Of a stretch of 37,863 nt of DNA, positions 36,245 to 37,863 are shown piece after piece. The first letter of the stretch is position 1. Each line of letters starts with the position of its first letter. The stretch spans positions 1-37,863 of the forward strand of contig CAMDWT010000019.1 of assembly GCA_945877505.1 (NCBI GenBank), read 5' to 3'. The translations under genes were made by a program, and so were the position numbers. Origin of the DNA: Crenothrix polyspora. Its GTDB lineage: Bacteria > Pseudomonadota > Gammaproteobacteria > Methylococcales > Methylomonadaceae. The notes beneath the pieces were generated by a model. It was not told where the DNA came from and ran no database searches. It worked only from the letters and a program-made list of their open reading frames with translations.

Positions 36245-36622
36245 TTAAACAACGGGCACTTGCTCAATAATTTCAACCGTATTGCCATCAAAATCTCGAC
36301 AGAATAGCGCTCTACGGCCTGAGATGCTCATGGTGTAAACAATACCCGCTTTATTTAAAGCGTCCTGAATAGGACCCAAAGCCAATGCATTTAGGGCGAT
36401 GTGTCGATCACGACCGCCATGTTGTGGTCGCCCACTTATTGGATCTGGATTGTGGAGTTCCAATAAGTGAATTTGCTGAGTGCCCAATTGCAACCATGCA
36501 CCTGGAAAACCTAAATCGGGCCTTTCAACTGCCTGTAAGCCCAAAACGTCACAATAAAAAGTCAGCGATAAGCTAACATCTGCAACGATAAAACTAGCAT
36601 GATTTAGAGAAAAAATATTCAT
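36245..36622 (-). CDS. VOC family (glyoxalase/bleomycin resistance-like) protein
   Basis: A 125-residue VOC-fold protein with LNHASFIVADVSLSLTFYCD and VLGLQAVERPDLGFPGAWLQ. Probable metal ligands are His8, His74 (RDRHIAL) and Glu117 (DGNTVEIIE), which fit a glyoxalase or dioxygenase-type site. The substrate is not predictable. It lies on the minus strand between plus-strand genes, alone, with 19 bases to the MBL-fold gene stop. Confidence 0.83.
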   Translation of the reverse strand: MNIFSLNHASFIVADVSLSLTFYCDVLGLQAVERPDLGFPGAWLQLGTQQIHLLELHNPDPISGRPQHGGRDRHIALNALALGPIQDALNKAGIVYTMSISGRRALFCRDFDGNTVEIIEQVPVV

Positions 36623-36704
36623 AAGTAATAAATAAAACTAGCTGTAAATAAGGGGTTTGATTATACCTTTCATTCGTACTTTAGTGGCAAGGACAATTTA
36701 AAAG

Positions 36705-36734
36705 TTATCTAGCTATGGTGGCTCAACTAGATAA
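36705..36734. repeat. Inverted repeat upstream of coaD
   Basis: TTATCTAG and CTAGATAA pair perfectly over 8 base pairs around a 14-base loop in the 231-base gap between the VOC gene and coaD. It has no T tract. A TATAAA at about 36820-36825 could be a -10 for coaD but no matching -35 is evident. The rest of the gap shows nothing recognisable. Confidence 0.35.
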
Positions 36735-36850
36735 TTTATTTGAGAGGGCGTATTAAAACAAAGAACTTAACTTAAACCTTCAATATTTACTAAAGAGGTT
36801 TCTTAAAGCAAGGCCATAGTATAAAATTAACGAATTTTTTAACTCAATAG

Positions 36851-37587
<737 letters not shown>

Positions 37588-37634
37588 ATCTCGAAATAAG
37601 CCGCTTTACTAGGTCCTAATGACCTAACAAATTC

Positions 37635-37676
37635 AGGTTGATACCCATTAAAAATAACTTAACGGTCTATCAACCT
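37635..37676. terminator. Possible terminator hairpin between ferredoxin and dxs
   Basis: AGGTTGATA and TATCAACCT form a 9-base-pair stem with a 24-base loop between the convergent ferredoxin and dxs genes. A T-rich stretch follows on the plus strand. The large loop makes it only a plausible terminator. Confidence 0.35.
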
Positions 37677-37714
37677 AATATTTTATTTATCTTTTAAGAT
37701 AGTTTGCGGCAGCC

Positions 37715-37863
37715 TCAGCCACAAAATGCTTCAATTTTGGCGCTAATGCTTTGGACATCCAAGCCACAAATAGCCAGTAACTCTTCGCGTGTACCTTGTT
37801 CGATAAAACTATCAGGTAAACCAATATTTAATACCGGCATGAGAATTCGCTGAGCTTGCAGAT
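37715..37863 (-). CDS. dxs: 1-deoxy-D-xylulose-5-phosphate synthase, C-terminal end (truncated by window)
   Basis: The last 48 residues of Dxs on the minus strand, open to the window edge. The segment [20 protein letters not shown] and [17 protein letters not shown] match the C-terminal transketolase-type domain of Dxs, including the LNIGLPDxFIxQG phrase. The enzyme makes DXP from pyruvate and glyceraldehyde 3-phosphate, the first step of the pathway that IspH (13821-14780) completes. Most of the gene lies outside the window. Confidence 0.9.
   Translation of the reverse strand, partial: LQAQRILMPVLNIGLPDSFIEQGTREELLAICGLDVQSISAKIEAFCG

Overview
The window looks like a low-GC gammaproteobacterial chromosome. 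The evidence is a type IV pilus minor-pilin locus of the FimT/PilV/PilW/PilX/PilY1/PilE kind, a complete Na+-translocating NADH:quinone reductase operon (nqrABCDEF plus nqrM), a DsrC/TusE-TusB pair, Hsp15, TrkAH, ExoI and ParE. A PfkB adenosine-kinase-like gene beside mazG, with DsrC-type sulfur relay, would fit a methanotroph of the order Methylococcales, but that placement is inference. No rRNA, tRNA, CRISPR array, IS transposase or prophage was found.

Layout. 1-192 is the 3' end of an unrecognised gene. 220-4222 (minus) is a first minor-pilin operon, fimT-pilW-pilX-pilV, whose PilX-like and PilV-like proteins are about twice the usual size and which has no PilY1. A PilE-like gene is divergent at 4356-4784. 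4785-5200 holds a decayed copy related to the gene at 1-192, so the first pilin set lies between two related sequences. 5201-11504 (minus) is a second, canonical operon fimT/U-pilV-pilW-pilX-pilY1-pilE, with a large hairpin between pilY1 and pilE. 11701-11838 is a 45-residue DUF2897 gene.

11917-15165 (plus) carries trhP (yegQ), rraA, ispH and hslR. 15200-16135 (minus) carries sugE/gdx, tusB and a two-cysteine dsrC/tusE. xseA (plus) meets trkA-trkH (minus), followed by a small membrane protein gene, sbcB, a CBS-domain gene and nqrM, all minus. 23481-29478 (minus) is the tightly overlapped nqrABCDEF operon, with a good sigma-70 promoter before nqrA and hairpin terminators after nqrF.

29738-34965 (minus) holds gcvH, dgkA, an adenosine-kinase-like gene, mazG, parE and a class II aldolase family gene. 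35123-37587 (plus, except one VOC gene) holds grxC overlapping a 59-residue DUF1289 gene, an atypical metallo-beta-lactamase-fold gene, coaD and a 2[4Fe-4S] ferredoxin. The window ends inside the 3' end of dxs (minus).

Most of the right two thirds is conserved housekeeping: sodium-coupled respiration, potassium uptake, isoprenoid synthesis (ispH, dxs), DNA repair and topology, and tRNA modification. The least ordinary part is 1-11.5 kb: two tandem non-identical minor-pilin sets, one with enlarged subunits and flanked by a gene and its decayed relative. Smaller oddities are variant FMN-attachment motifs in NqrB and NqrC, an N-terminal extension on NqrC, and a DsrC-type protein without neighbouring DsrE/DsrF.
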